Shown here: one piece after another, positions 1 through 12,099 of the stretch | Numbering within the stretch: position 1 is the stretch's first letter | Layout of the letters: each line of letters opens with the position of its first letter | The notes under the pieces: model-generated | Told to the model about the DNA's origin: nothing | Seen by the model: only the letters and a program-made list of their open reading frames with translations | The model's database searches: none | Position numbers and translations under genes: made by a program | Assembly (NCBI GenBank): GCA_014529385.2 | Contig: CM043962.1 | Location: 121,793,970-121,857,969, forward strand | DNA: 64,000 nt | DNA from: Adiantum capillus-veneris | Lineage: Eukaryota; Streptophyta; Polypodiopsida; Polypodiales; Pteridaceae | Direction: 5' to 3'

Positions 1-483
1 AGATCCCCATCAGGCATTCACAAGATTGAAATTCAAAAAATTAAGCTTGGAAAGCCAAATGCAAGTCCAAATCAAGCTAAACTTTATCAAGAGGCTATGC
101 ATAGAGAGTACAAGCTAAGGGTTAAAAAAAAAAGATATAACCCCTAGCTAGCCAAAGATGCAATTTTTTTTTTCAAATATGAAGCTATGATAGCCATCTA
201 CATACTCTTGTACATCATGTATATGAATTTTGGGAACAAATGGAAAATGATAGATCATCAATGGCCATCTATCACGAATGATGTCGGATAAGGCCCTTTT
301 GATGCAAGTTACTAACTTGGGGAATGAACTGGGGTTTGTCGGGCTTTAATTAAGTTATGTATCAAGTGGAAGCAGTATACTGATTTACACAACACACAAA
401 AGCTAACAGTGGCAAATGCAACTTTGATCACCTTGACGCAGGAACAAAGGAGTCACCAACAAAGAAGAACAAACACAAATGGA

Positions 484-952
<469 letters not shown>

Positions 953-1067
953 CATAGTTCTTGTTGTGGTTTGACAAAAGTACAAGCAATGGAGCAAACA
1001 AAACAAACCGACAACAAAGATCGCACCGACATTGACAACCAAGTCATGTCAGGGAACACATGAATTT

Positions 1068-1560
1068 GGAGGGGGGAGTTGACCCGTGGGTCAACAACAT
1101 GACATTTCTCAACAAAGCCTTATTTTATGAGAGTTATGGAATGCTATGGATTATGGTTAAAAACATCATTTGTAATAAGTAATTAGTCTAGTTGCAAAAG
1201 ACGGGGTGCAATGGCACTTCCAAATTGTACATACAAAGCCATTTTACCCCTTGAACTCTATTTTAGTTTTAACCTATGGTAGCCTTAGTAGTATATAAGG
1301 TACCTAGGTCATTTTGTAAAGAAACTCTTATCATAATTAAGTTTTAAGCTGCCGTCAATTGTGTGTGAGAGAGAAAGAGAGAGAGTGTGACCTTCTTCCT
1401 AACGCAACTCCCTGCTCGTTCATCACATTGAAGATCTAAAAATACCATCGTGCTAGGCTCAGCAAGAGCTACGCAGCGACAACGCCAAGCATTCCTCACG
1501 GAATGGAATGAACGCGCTCGCGCATCTACGAGCTATTTGCTGCTGTAAGTATATCAAATG
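1068..1560 (+). mobile_element. Possible polypurine tract and 3' LTR (solo or truncated)
   Basis: A purine run (ggaggggggag, 1068-1078) abuts TTGACCCGTGGGTCAA, a 7-bp inverted repeat, as at a polypurine tract/3' LTR junction. A TATA-like gtatataagg lies at 1291-1300, with a purine-rich GA stretch near 1365-1385. I could not find a partner LTR or a clear CA end, so the right boundary is approximate and the call is tentative. Confidence 0.35.
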
Positions 1561-1870
1561 ATGTCTGTTTTCTGCTTGCAAGTAGTCATTAGAATTGTGC
1601 AACATAATCTACGCATAGGTACTCATAGATTTCAAAGTAGGGCACTTCAAAAGTCCAGCTCTATCTTCATTTGCATTTTTCGTAGATGGGTTTAAAGTTA
1701 GGATTTTGGGTGTAGAGGATTGGGATAGGTGTATCCTAGTGAGGGGACGGTGCTCCTTAAGTTTCATATGATTCTGGTATGGTTTGGTGAGTTTCCTGCC
1801 ATTTTTGTGTATGCGGGCTGGGTGGTGTAGTTGAGAGTAGTGAGATTCTGGATTGTGGTCTAGTTAACCT

Positions 1871-2230
1871 TCCAGAGTGTTGTATGCGTGGGATGGTCTC
1901 AGCCTGGCAAGCTAAAGACATTGCCTCCGTGTGCCTATCGTATCATCTGTGTCCTCGATTGACATTATGTTGATCTAGGTTGTGTTGCATGCACTTTATA
2001 GGTGTTGTCATTCACTCTCGCAACAATTGTAGATCCTTAGGTTTAATGATCCTTAGAGTGTTGTATGCGTGGGATGGTTTCAGCCTGGCAAGCTAAAGAC
2101 ATTGCCTCCATGTGCCTATCGTGTCATCTATGTCCTCCATTGACATTATGTTGATCATGTTGTGTTGCATGCACTTTATAGGCGTTTTCATTCGCTCCTG
2201 CAACAATTGCAGATCCTTAGGTTTAATGAT
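1871..2230. repeat. Tandem duplication, two units of about 180 bp
   Basis: Unit 1 (about 1871-2050) and unit 2 (about 2051-2230) share agagtgttgtatgcgtggg near the start and gatccttaggtttaatgat at the end, with scattered substitutions. No coding potential is apparent. The divergence suggests an old duplication. Confidence 0.85.
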
Positions 2231-3502
2231 TATGCATACTCATATTGAAAGTACTCCCAAACAACCAGTATCAACATGGTAGAAAGGGGAATTACTCTCT
2301 TGTGTTTCTTGGCTACAGGTAGTTGCTTTGCTTTTCTACTTTGTGAAAAGATCAATTTACGATGTTGCGTGATGGTGTTTGGAAGGCTTGTCTCCTTTAG
2401 TTATCTTTTCGACTATAGTAAGAAAAGTTTGGCGCAACAATTTTGTGGGGTACAAGTGCCTTGCATCACCTATGATGTAAAAAGCCCAACTTTGATAAAG
2501 TTGACAACTTGGGCACATCAAAAGCGGCAAGCCATATTTCAAGAGGTTGGTATTAGGCACTCACTACTTGCATGCGTTGCTCAATCAACTAAAGGCCCGC
2601 AATGCCTCTTTGGTGTCGCTCCATCCATTGGCATCTATTCTGCAACCAAGCTGGTGTCCAACTACACACTCACCCAGGCTTGCCCATTGTCCCTCTGACT
2701 GGCTCCAGGATACTATCTTATGGCTTTTAACACAAAATAGACTTTCCTTGTCTGTCGGCCATGTGTGACTTTACCCTGTTGTCATCCAGCTGATATTTGC
2801 AAAGTCCCCAAGATCCCCCCGCCCACTCCTTGCCACCTCACTTTTGTCCACCATTCATGTGTGATAGAGGCTATATGAGCGATATTGAGTAAAAGAATTT
2901 CACCTAGGTTGGAGCACAAGAGTTAGTGATCATAGGAGGGGTGGCCAAATTGGCCTTTAAGGATTCAATTTAGGATAGTTGTAGTTTTCTATGCTCTGGG
3001 AAAGATCTCAAAGGATGTGTTTAGATATGTCATTCTTTGTACAAGGTATGTTTTTTAACTCATCACACAATTTATTCCAAAGCCATTGAATAATTATGTA
3101 TAGTATGAATTTTCATGAGCAATCCAAGAAGATGAAACATGTTTCTATGAGCCAACATGTTTAGCTTAGCTTGCTTTTATACTTAAGATATTGCACAATA
3201 AATTTTCAAGTCCTACCATGTCTCTTGCATGGCATGAGTATGTGCATGTAGGATTTTGTTGTTACAGAATTATAATGTTGGCGAGGTGTGGTTACTACAA
3301 AATAGTTGAGTAGTCTAGTTGCATTACTCTCACAATCAGCCAAGTTTTTTATCGAACACTTATGTGTTCTCTTCTTGGATTGCAATATGGTCAACAAACT
3401 TTTACTCCATCCTTTTTCAACAGTTATGGACTCGACACGTGTCGTAAGCTTTTGTATTTCAAAGGTTCTATTAGACACATATAGGTTCCTTGATTCTTCT
3501 TA
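2231..3502. other. No gene recognised
   Basis: Open frames here (for example 2276-2698) have no recognisable domain or codon pattern. I see no terminal repeats. Confidence 0.5.
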
Positions 3503-4436
3503 CTATATGATGGTATTCACACTTATGGTGGGTGCTCTATACAACAACCTTTGAGTCCTAGATCTCTTATTTTTCATGTTGAAGGTTTTTGTTTTCCAAA
3601 CTCACAATAGTGAGTGTATATGTATATTATATAAAGCCAAAAAAGATTACATAGGCAGCCATGCTCCTTCCGAGCCATGGCATCACCTTAGTCACAATGA
3701 ACAGATTCTTCGACTGATAAAGGGTGCCACCTTGAGACCGTTGAGGCAAAGAAGAGCTTTAACTGACTTGGGGTTGCCACCAAGGAGCGTGTCCTGCCCC
3801 ACAGCCCACCCCTTGACCACCAAGTCAAAGCTAGAACACCAACCCAAGGAGAGAATCTCCAAGAATAACTTTTTCTTCTTCTTTATTTTTAACAAGCTAA
3901 CCTTGCTCATCAGAGGTCCCACCACATTAATCACATGTCTAATGAGATCTAACGTCTAGACACCTGCACTATATGATGGTATTCACAGTTATGGTGGGTG
4001 CTACATACAACAACCTTTGAGTTTTAACGATTTATTTTTCACATTGAAGTTCTTTTTTCCCATTCTCACAATAGTGAGTGTATATATATATTATAAAACA
4101 AAAAAAGATTACATAGGCAGCCATGCTCCTTCTAAGCCATGGCATCAGAGAGCAGCTTAGTCACAATGAACAGATACATCGGCTAATAAAGGATGCCACC
4201 TTGAGACCTTTCAAGGCATAAGAGAGCTTGAGCTGACTTGGGACTGCCACCAAGGAGCATGTCCTGCCACAACCCACCCCTTGACCGCCAAGCCAAAGCT
4301 AGAACACCAACCCAACAAGAGAACCTCTAAGCATCACTTTTTCTTCTTATTTATTTTTAACAAGGTAACCCTGCTCATCAAAGGTCCCACCACATTAATC
4401 ACATGTCCAATGAGATCTAACATCTACACATGCACT
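3503..4436. repeat. Tandem duplication, two units of about 467 bp
   Basis: Copy 1 starts at 3503 and copy 2 at 3969, both with ctatatgatggtattcaca. They end near 3968 and 4436. The copies differ by substitutions and small indels, for example an extra agagcag in copy 2 near 4147. The function is unknown. Short ORFs inside are not conserved between the copies. Confidence 0.9.
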
Positions 4437-4472
4437 TCATTTGCAGCATTGACAAGTTGGGAGGTTTCAATG

Positions 4473-4548
4473 TGTGAGTGCGCTAATGCGAAGTGTGTGC
4501 AGAGAGTGAGAAGGAGAGAGATAGTACACATTGTATGGGTGGAGCTCT
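4473..4548 (-). repeat. Left LTR of Copia B, first part
   Basis: It matches the right LTR from 27519 on. It is cut at 4548 by element G, and the rest resumes at 24428 after the duplicated agctc. Confidence 0.9.
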
Positions 4549-5624
4549 GTTGGCAGATACGCCGCGACGGACGTCAGCATAGCGAGAACTTACCTAACAT
4601 ACAATGTCAATTGAGGACGGAGCTCGACCCGCAGGCGCGTGGAAGCAAGCAAAGGATGTCAACCTCTACTCGACCGACTAATGACTACTTCCTACAGAGA
4701 TATCAAATCTACATGCCATCGATTCTGTGAATGTGAGAGTCTCCTATGATGCTACTGCAAGCCAAAAGCCCATTAGACGTTCTCGAAATGTTACAAAACT
4801 TGAGGGATATCCTATCAACACCAATAGGCCACTCTCCCTAAGGTCCGTGACCCAAAACCCTACCCAAAAACACTCGGTGCAGAATCGCGTTGGATGTCTG
4901 ACAGGTTTTTGCAGGTCGATGTTTTAAAAAACTAAGATGCCTAATACGTAGCTCTACTCGCTCTGATCGCGTGGATATGCTGAAATGCAAAAACGGACAA
5001 CATTTACTCATCGAAACTCCAAAAGTAGCTCGCGGGTGAATCTGCCAAAACACAGACGAACGCGTGTGATGTAAGCATCAATGCGTAGCTCTCCTCGTGG
5101 GCAACACGTAACTGCTTTCCGTTTGCGATTCCGACCACCGTAGCTCTTGTAGCACACACACACACACTCTCTCACTCTCTCGCAGTCTCCCAATCGACAC
5201 AGCAGATAAGATTATTAGAAGTCCCTTTACAAAGCTTTAGGTTTTGGTTTATATACTAAACCTTAGAAAACCTAACGTCCGGCCAAAATGACCTGATTTG
5301 TCCCTAGGCTTCTATAGAGCTTAATTACAACACCGTGAGATGGCTTTGCTCATCCAACAAGCATCTGTGGCCAAAATAAAATTGCCGACTTAAAATATGA
5401 AGTTCTTGTAAACATTACAAAAGTGGTCGTAATGGCTCAAAATGATAATAACGGGATATTCGATGATGTCCATGAGCTTGTATCTTCACATTACAGCATC
5501 CATTGTCTTCTTCATCAGTTCATCAACATCTTCATATGGAATCTTTAGAGAATCTTTGAGGAATCTTTGAGGAATCTTCATAGAATCTTTGTGGAAGTGT
5601 TGTTGAAAGGTTGACCTGTCAACA
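4549..5624 (-). repeat. Left LTR of element G
   Basis: This is the 3' LTR in element sense. It contains a short CA run followed by CTCT repeats (about 5154-5184). It differs from the right copy by roughly 7%, mostly transitions, by eye. Confidence 0.92.
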
Positions 5625-6790
5625 CTCTCCCCCTCCGAATTCTTATCGTCCCCGACAAGACCCTATGTCTGCAGTGGCCTTGACGAGTGCTTCATGTTTT
5701 GGTGTTGGTTGAAGCTTTTGTTGTTGCAGTTGCTTTTACTCGATGCTTTGTATGTTTTAGAGTTACCTTTTTCTTGTACATGTAGTGTAGTTGAAACCAT
5801 AGCTCTCCCCCTCCTATTGGTTGGTGTATCGTGAATAAGTCGAGTGAGGTTTGTTGTTGCAGCAAGTCTTTATCTTGGCAGCTCTGTATTATTTGTTCTT
5901 TGGGTGTCATCCTGCACGTGTACCTGTAAACTTGAAGCCTTTTTGAATTTTTTTGGGCCGCTCCCCTTTGATTTTCTGGTTGATGATCATGTAGTTGTTT
6001 GGGGATGCCGTTGGTCTACTTTTCTGTGTTTATATAAAAAATAAAATGTGACGTATATTACAAAATGAAGGTCTTGGATACTTGGATAGGACTAAAGGGA
6101 GAAACCCAATGGGAAAAATGCCTTTAGTCACAATTAAATGTGAGGCTATATGTACTTATGTTTTGATGTAACTGAGTTTTGTTGAGTTAAAGTACTTATG
6201 GCCATATGGCTACTATTATTGACTGGATATACATTGGATAAGTGTTAGTAGCTTGAAGTCAGAGTCGTTGTTGTTGAGCAAATGCTTATGAAACCTGTTA
6301 CCGCTTCGTCATTGTCATTTTGTTGTGTAAGTGCATGGGTGGAACACAAATCGTGTCAAATACAAATGTCCAATGATGGGACATTATATATGCTTGCACA
6401 GATAGATGCATGGGAAACAATATGTTGTGTGAGAAGAGTTTGAATGGGTGCTTCCAAGAGTGAACGTAGCTATAAAAGCAAAAATATATTTGACTTCAAG
6501 AGCTACCGTTACTCACAAGAAGGGCTGTTGATGCTCGAGGTTTTTTTCACTCTCCTCACTGTGTACATGTGCATGAGTGTTTTTTGGACTACTCCGCCAC
6601 TCCAATGATTTAAATAATTAGACTTCGACTCTTATGCTCACCTATCCAGCATGAGCGACATGACTTACATATGCTCAACTCTTCCAGCTCGAGCATAATC
6701 TATATATCTAGACTCATAGACCACAAAAAATATTAAGACATGAAGCTAGGGTCTGATGCTTGCTCATTTAGTGGCTCAGCTGCCTGACTC
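5625..6790 (-). other. Element G 3' region with polypurine tract
   Basis: The polypurine tract is 5625-5641 (aattcggagggggagag on the minus strand). A second similar tract lies near 5801-5815 (minus strand aggagggggagagct). The rest is non-coding as far as I can see. Confidence 0.6.
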
Positions 6791-7627
6791 TTATGCCATG
6801 ATTTTTATGGCGACTTGACTTACTTCTCGAAAGCTTTCTACCAAGAATAGGTTTTGAAATTCAAAACTCCCATTCTCGAAGAGAGGATTTGTAAAGGACC
6901 ATACTGGCAATATTGGTTTCTTTTGCCATACCTGGGCGACCTTGGTTGTCAAAATTTCTTTTTGTTGTTGTTGGTCCCTTGGTTGAGAAGATTGGCTTGC
7001 TCCATTCTCCGTAACGTTTTGTCCATCATGTCTTGACATTTCTTGAGAGCTAGAGATGACTTCAATCTTCTTCGGTATGTGTTGTTCTTTTGGCACCCAT
7101 TTGTATCTGCATCCTGTGATTAGCATGTCTTTGCAGATATCCTTTGCCTTGACTATGACATTGTCTTTGATTTTTCCTTCTGTGAAATTGCGATTATTTT
7201 CAAGCTGAAGTCATCTAATTGAAGAATGTTTACCTGGCATCTTTGGTAGCTAGATTCTCCGATTTCCTTGATAGTAACCTTGTGCTTGAAGAATTGTAGA
7301 TAGCACTTCCCATGATGTTTGTGATGTCGTCTTGAGATGTACAAGAGTGTCATTTGTGGGATTTTGTACCGATGAAGTCTGATGATGTTGTGAAGGCCAG
7401 TTTGGTTTGAAATTTCCTATGTACTTGTGACGGGCCTTGTTGGTTGGTCTCCTTTGGCGAGAGGAATATGAGCCTTGTTGCTGTTGCGGTAGCTTTTTGA
7501 AGCCTTTATTTACTGCATAAGCTGAGATTTTTGGTTTTGTTAACCAAATTTCCTTGTGACCTTCATAATAGCCTTGCTCTTCCAGTCTGTATTGGGAGGC
7601 TATCCAACCTATGTGTGTACCTTCCAT
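6791..7627 (-). pseudogene. Degraded coding region of element G, unknown (weak dsRBD-like look)
   Basis: Several overlapping minus-strand frames (7250-7627, 7153-7353, 6791-7126) look like one reading frame broken by frameshifts. A Gln-rich stretch with basic residues comes first (about 7430-7500). Then KVTIKEIGESSYQRCQVNI and SQKEKSKTMS, and at the end NPLFENGSFEFQ with SQVAIKIMA. The pattern of a beta hairpin, a Ser-Lys turn and an Ala-rich helix is loosely reminiscent of a double-stranded-RNA-binding fold. That is inference and could be wrong. It is not a known pol domain. Confidence 0.3.
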
Positions 7628-7901
7628 GTGTTGGCTACGATCATCTACTCATATTGGATCCTTGACTTTGATTTCTTCAGCTTTGATGTAGACCATTGAA
7701 GATTTTTTTCGACAATGATCTCGCAGTGTAGGGTATTTTGGTTGAAAAACTTTCTTTGGAGTCTACCTTGGGCGTGGAAGCATATTGACCGTTGATGTAG
7801 AAGCATTATCTTGAACCTGAGTGGGTTGGACTGAAGACTTTGATTGAAGAGGATGCGTGTGTTGGTAGGACATTTGTGTACTAACTTTAGCTTTTCATTT
7901 G

Positions 7902-9581
7902 TTAGCTTTTCTTGGACAAAATCAAATGTGTGCTCATTTTCGATGAATCCACCACTATGAATTTGTCTTTAATGACCTTTGACCGTAGTTTAAGGGTGGC
8001 TTCTGCAATCCCCAAACTTGTGACCTCGATTCCATGTGATATGGAAACCTTTACTTGAATTTCATACAACTCTGGCTTATCTAGAAGTAACCATAGCCCA
8101 TAAAACATGACATTCGTCGTGGTAGTGGAATCTATCTCTGCTATGAAATTGGACTTCGATTTCTTATGCACATCCAACGAGAATTTAATCTTCTTGTTGG
8201 CTACCAAGTAACTGATGTCCTCTTTGCTTTTGGTAATTGTCTTGGACTTTTGTGCCTTGGAAGCTTTGCCATTCTCTTGTATGTTGAACTTCTTTGTCAT
8301 TTGACTGGTTGTAGCATGTCCCAAGTGCTTAGTATCTTCTGATCTATAGCTTTGGGGAAGGTCTATAGCCTGAGCTGTTTGTTGGTCTTCATTGCTAGTT
8401 TCTGACTGTGACGCCTTGATTCTTGATTTCAGAAGCTCTCTGTCACTATTTACTTCTTCTAGCACTTGAAGGTCATCCAATGGTGGCTTTTCTTCTTGGA
8501 AATCTTTTGAAGCTTGTGTAGCAGGATGTTGAGGTTGACTCTCTTCTTCTGATGCAACGGTCGCCATGGCCTTTGGTTCACATTGCTCCATGGGTTCTTG
8601 TAGAGTCTCTGTTTGAAAATATTCATTCACATCCTGCATTGCTTGTCCTTGGTAGTCAATCTTGGAGTCGGTCATTTCCTGTTCTTCGGTGGGTTCTAAG
8701 ACTTCAGCTACATCTCCTTTTAGCTTCTGCTGGTCTTTGATTTCTTTAATCACCACTGCAGATTCCAAAGTAGAGGAATTTCCTTGTGGAATTTCAGCTT
8801 CATTCGTTGACTTTTCTTGCATGCCTTCCGCTTGTGACGTGGCACTAAGATTTGATGTTACCTCTGCCACCTCTCCTTGGGTTGACTTACCATCTTCAGA
8901 ATCTTGGCTTCTTTTGCTCTCGAACCTTGAACTGCAAGCTTCATCTTCATCACCTAGTGGATGCTTTGACTTGTCCTCACTGAGGTTCTTTAAGTGATCT
9001 TGAATCAGCTGATTCAATTGATCTTTTTTGAAAGCCTGATTCTCTATGATAATGTCGTTGACACCCTTGACTTCAAGCAACTGTGTCTTGAGCCTGTCTT
9101 TTGTGCTCTACGACGAGATCTGCTTCTTTTCTGGAGATCTCGTTGGGGATTCTTGCTTCCGTTCCCTTGTTGTCACTGTCTGAACTTTGCTTTTGGCTTG
9201 TTGCTTCTTCTTTTCCAGGTAGAGCTTTGTTGGGCGGTCCTTGATTAAATGACTGATGGCACACTGGTTGCAATATGCCTCTATCTCAGCATTTGCATTC
9301 TTTGGACGAGGCAGCTCTCCATAGTACTCTTGATAATGATTTCCTATGGTATCTCGATACAAATAAGACATCTGAGTTACATGCATGTACCTGTAGATTA
9401 CGACTGACTTAGGTGTATCCACTGGCTTCGTCTCTTTATCCTCCATCGTCTTGTCCTTGAGAAGTTGAAAATAACTTCCATTATTGCTTGCATACAAGAT
9501 CAAATCACTATCCATTCTTTCTAGCAGTCGTAATGCTAATTCTTCGATCAGCGTATGGTCTTTGACTTGGGGCTTTTGCAT
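7902..9581 (-). pseudogene. Element G gag C-terminus and retropepsin-like domain, one in-frame TAG
   Basis: Two open stretches (9581-9108 and 9080-7902) are in the same frame, separated by a TAG at 9108-9110. The first has a damaged zinc knuckle, YCNQCAISHLIKDRPTK (near 9263-9213): C-x2-C-x3-H is kept and the last Cys is Arg. The second has a long acidic Gln/Glu/Ser-rich linker (about residues 20-290). Its C-terminus then looks like a retroviral aspartyl protease: IDSTTTTNVM where the family has a D-S/T-G-A motif, then SLGIAEATLKL and THLILSKKS where an LILGRP-like motif is expected. The catalytic Gly is Thr, so activity is doubtful. The order gag knuckle, linker, protease is normal for an LTR element. 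The preceding ORF (9548-10846) is in a different frame and overlaps by 34 bp. Confidence 0.5.
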
Positions 9582-10846
9582 AGCCTTAGGGCTATGTTTT
9601 CAGTTGATTTTGGTGAGGTTTGCACCGAGGGTGAAGATCGAACCGAATCTTTGTTTTTCGTTTCCTTGGATGGTGCTTTTGGACGGGGTCCAAGTATGTG
9701 ACTTACAGGTTGCCCACAAATGTTAAACTCATCCATATTTTTCACATAAGCTAATTCATAGTGCCTACCGTATTTGTCAACCACAATGACATCTTGACCT
9801 GAACTTCTACATTCGGCATTGTGAATTTCCGGTGGTCTCTCCTCCGGCTCGGCATCTTCCAATGCTTCTTGAAATTCCACTTGGGCTCCTGAAAAGGACA
9901 CTGCTTCTTGTAAAACTGGACTTCTTAATCCCACTCTTGAAGAGATAGGGTCTCTTTGTTGAGTTTGAACTCCCCCCATCCGAGAGGGTTCCATATCCGA
10001 TGTTGGCATCTGTTTAATGCTTGATGATATGACTTCTTGTGCTTTGTTAAGTAGCTCTTGAGACTGAGCTAGTTCTTTTTGAAGTTGTGCTATCTTCATA
10101 GGTGATACTTCCGACGTATTCCCTGTTTGTGCAATTTGGTGTGTTTGTGCTTTGTCTTGTGCTGGTGTGGTGCACGAGACTTGTGCCGTGTCTTTCCATG
10201 TGGTGTCTTGTGTTGTGCCTTGTTGTGTGTCATGTGGTGTGTCACTCATTTGTGTAGTGACAACTGTAGGTGTCAATTCTTCCAGGTGCATAGTTAGAGG
10301 TAAACCCATGACGAGATGATATACATTACCACCTTTAGACATGTAGTCTTCTCCTCTTGATCCAAACGCTTCTGCTGCAAAAGAATGATTATTTTCTACA
10401 GGAACTTCATGACTTGTGACAGCCCTGTAGCATCGACCGTCTTTGTCTCCATAGAGGGTACCAATTTTCCGTTTTCCATCTTGTGCTTTGTACAGAAAAC
10501 TACTTGGAGGATATGTGTAGATATCTGTAAGTTGATCTTTGTACAACATTTCTATCTCATTGTCGATGTATTTTCCGTGCCTCATGTAAATTGATCCCAT
10601 ACAGTCTTCCATGAAATCTGGATGTGGGTGTAGTACATTCTTTGCTGTTTCAACTTCCACATACTGAGATGTCCGAGTTTCCTCTGTATCTTTCTTTGTC
10701 TTGATGTACAAATTCCGATTGACATCCTCATAGCACGGCAGTCCTTTGTAGTGGCCAATCAGATAGATCCAAATTTTCTCTCTTGTAATTTCTGTGGATG
10801 TACTTGAAGCTTCATCTCGGCCGGTCCGATTCCTTTGAGACGCCAT
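9548..10846 (-). CDS. Element G ORF1, 432 aa, putative gag-like protein
   Basis: This is the longest clean ORF of G and starts at ATGGCG with a purine at -3. I do not recognise a family. Residues 1-190 look globular (YLIGHYKGLPCYEDVNRN, LTDIYTYPPSSFLYKAQDG, YHLVMGLPLTM). Residues 200-245 are Thr/Gln/Asp-rich with repeated DT and TAQ motifs. Residues 252-280 form a probable coiled coil (MKIAQLQKELAQSQELLNKA). A conserved-looking block (VIVVDKYGRHYELAYVKNM, about 352-370) follows, then a basic tail. Position after the leader and before a zinc knuckle argues for the first part of Gag. The frame is lost near 9570, where reading would have to move by -1 into the next ORF. I see no canonical slippery heptamer, so a mutation is more likely than programmed frameshifting. 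Confidence 0.55.
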   Translation of the reverse strand: MASQRNRTGRDEASSTSTEITREKIWIYLIGHYKGLPCYEDVNRNLYIKTKKDTEETRTSQYVEVETAKNVLHPHPDFMEDCMGSIYMRHGKYIDNEIEMLYKDQLTDIYTYPPSSFLYKAQDGKRKIGTLYGDKDGRCYRAVTSHEVPVENNHSFAAEAFGSRGEDYMSKGGNVYHLVMGLPLTMHLEELTPTVVTTQMSDTPHDTQQGTTQDTTWKDTAQVSCTTPAQDKAQTHQIAQTGNTSEVSPMKIAQLQKELAQSQELLNKAQEVISSSIKQMPTSDMEPSRMGGVQTQQRDPISSRVGLRSPVLQEAVSFSGAQVEFQEALEDAEPEERPPEIHNAECRSSGQDVIVVDKYGRHYELAYVKNMDEFNICGQPVSHILGPRPKAPSKETKNKDSVRSSPSVQTSPKSTENIALRLCKSPKSKTIR

Positions 10847-12099
10847 TGCTTTCGTCTTGACTCCCTTGTTGTACCTGTTTAGTGATAGCTCTAATTGCTT
10901 GCCTCAATGCTAATAAAAATTATTAGCACCCTTGTGTCGGTCTTTTTCGCTTGAGGTCCTTCAGCTTTTGTGGATGCCTTAATCTCTGAGTTTTTTGAAC
11001 TAGGCTTTGCTTGCACTGCTTGAACTTCTTAGCTCCCTTGCTTGCCAAGACTGATACTGACTTGTCTGGTTGCTTGCTTTGCCTAGAGCTTTTTAGCAGG
11101 CCTCGATCTATTGGAAGCACTGTGATAAGTTATGCAACTTACCACTATACTACAACGACTGCTCCCTTCGTAGCGATTCTTGAGTCGAGCTAACCTGTGT
11201 TTACTTTAGCACACAATCTGCAAAATTCTATTTAGATGGCAAACTTTTTCACAATGAATGCATAAAATTTTGATGTGCCTTTGACGGCCACACTTGTTCC
11301 TTGAGCTTGGAAGTGACTTTCAAGTTCTCTTTTAGCTCAACTAAACTTAAGCTAGCACAAGAGAATTATGCACAAGTTGCAGCGATTTGCTAGCAAAAAT
11401 CTTGTGTTAAAGTTCTCCAAAACTTGCGACTGTTGTTGCAAAATCAAGAGTCCTTGTGTATGGTCTTACTGCTACCAGATTTGTGTATGGATGCTCAAAT
11501 TTTACAATAGGCCGTAGTTAACTTTTACACCTTCCCGCGGGTGACCAATGGTTTTCCCAAAAGATAATTTCAATCTGCTAACTTAGCAGTCTTTAATGGT
11601 CAATTAGAAGGCCTAGAGACCAAATCTGGTTTTAAATTTCTGCTTCCCGATGATGAAAATCTCACATGCACTCGTGTCCCCTCTAGGTCGATTTGAGCGG
11701 TCTGTTCCAGAGCCTGGGTTGACTCTAGCCGATGACCTCGCTTATGGCTCACTAGCTCCTCTCCTAGGAAAAAGTCAAAACTATGTTCAAAACAGTGACT
11801 GTTTTCTCACAATTCTTTCGAACTGTCGGTTTTAGACACTCCTGACTTCCTGATGCAATTTGAGGCCTTAAACGACGTTTTTTTCAAAGTTGACCTACAT
11901 GGTTGCCAAAGTCATACATTTAGTTCAAGTTTTGCTCTAAGATATGTAGTGTCGCTCTCAGGCTATGTTTTGATATAAAAACTTTTCCAATCCAATACCG
12001 TTTGTGAAAGTTATGGCCAAAATAGTGAAATGCAGTTTAGAATGGTCAAAATGAGTCCAAATTCAATTTTAAAAGAAGATTTGGGATCTCTGTGACACT
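10847..12099 (-). other. Element G leader, gene-proximal part
   Basis: A short minus-strand ORF (10923-11120) rich in Lys and Gln ends just upstream of ORF1. I see no domain in it. The rest up to 12099 is non-coding and grades into the repeat array. Confidence 0.4.

Noticed and set aside
9548-9581. Programmed -1 frameshift between element G ORFs
   Set aside because: No X-XXY-YYZ slippery site is visible in the overlap, and the downstream frame has a TAG as well, so mutation is more likely.
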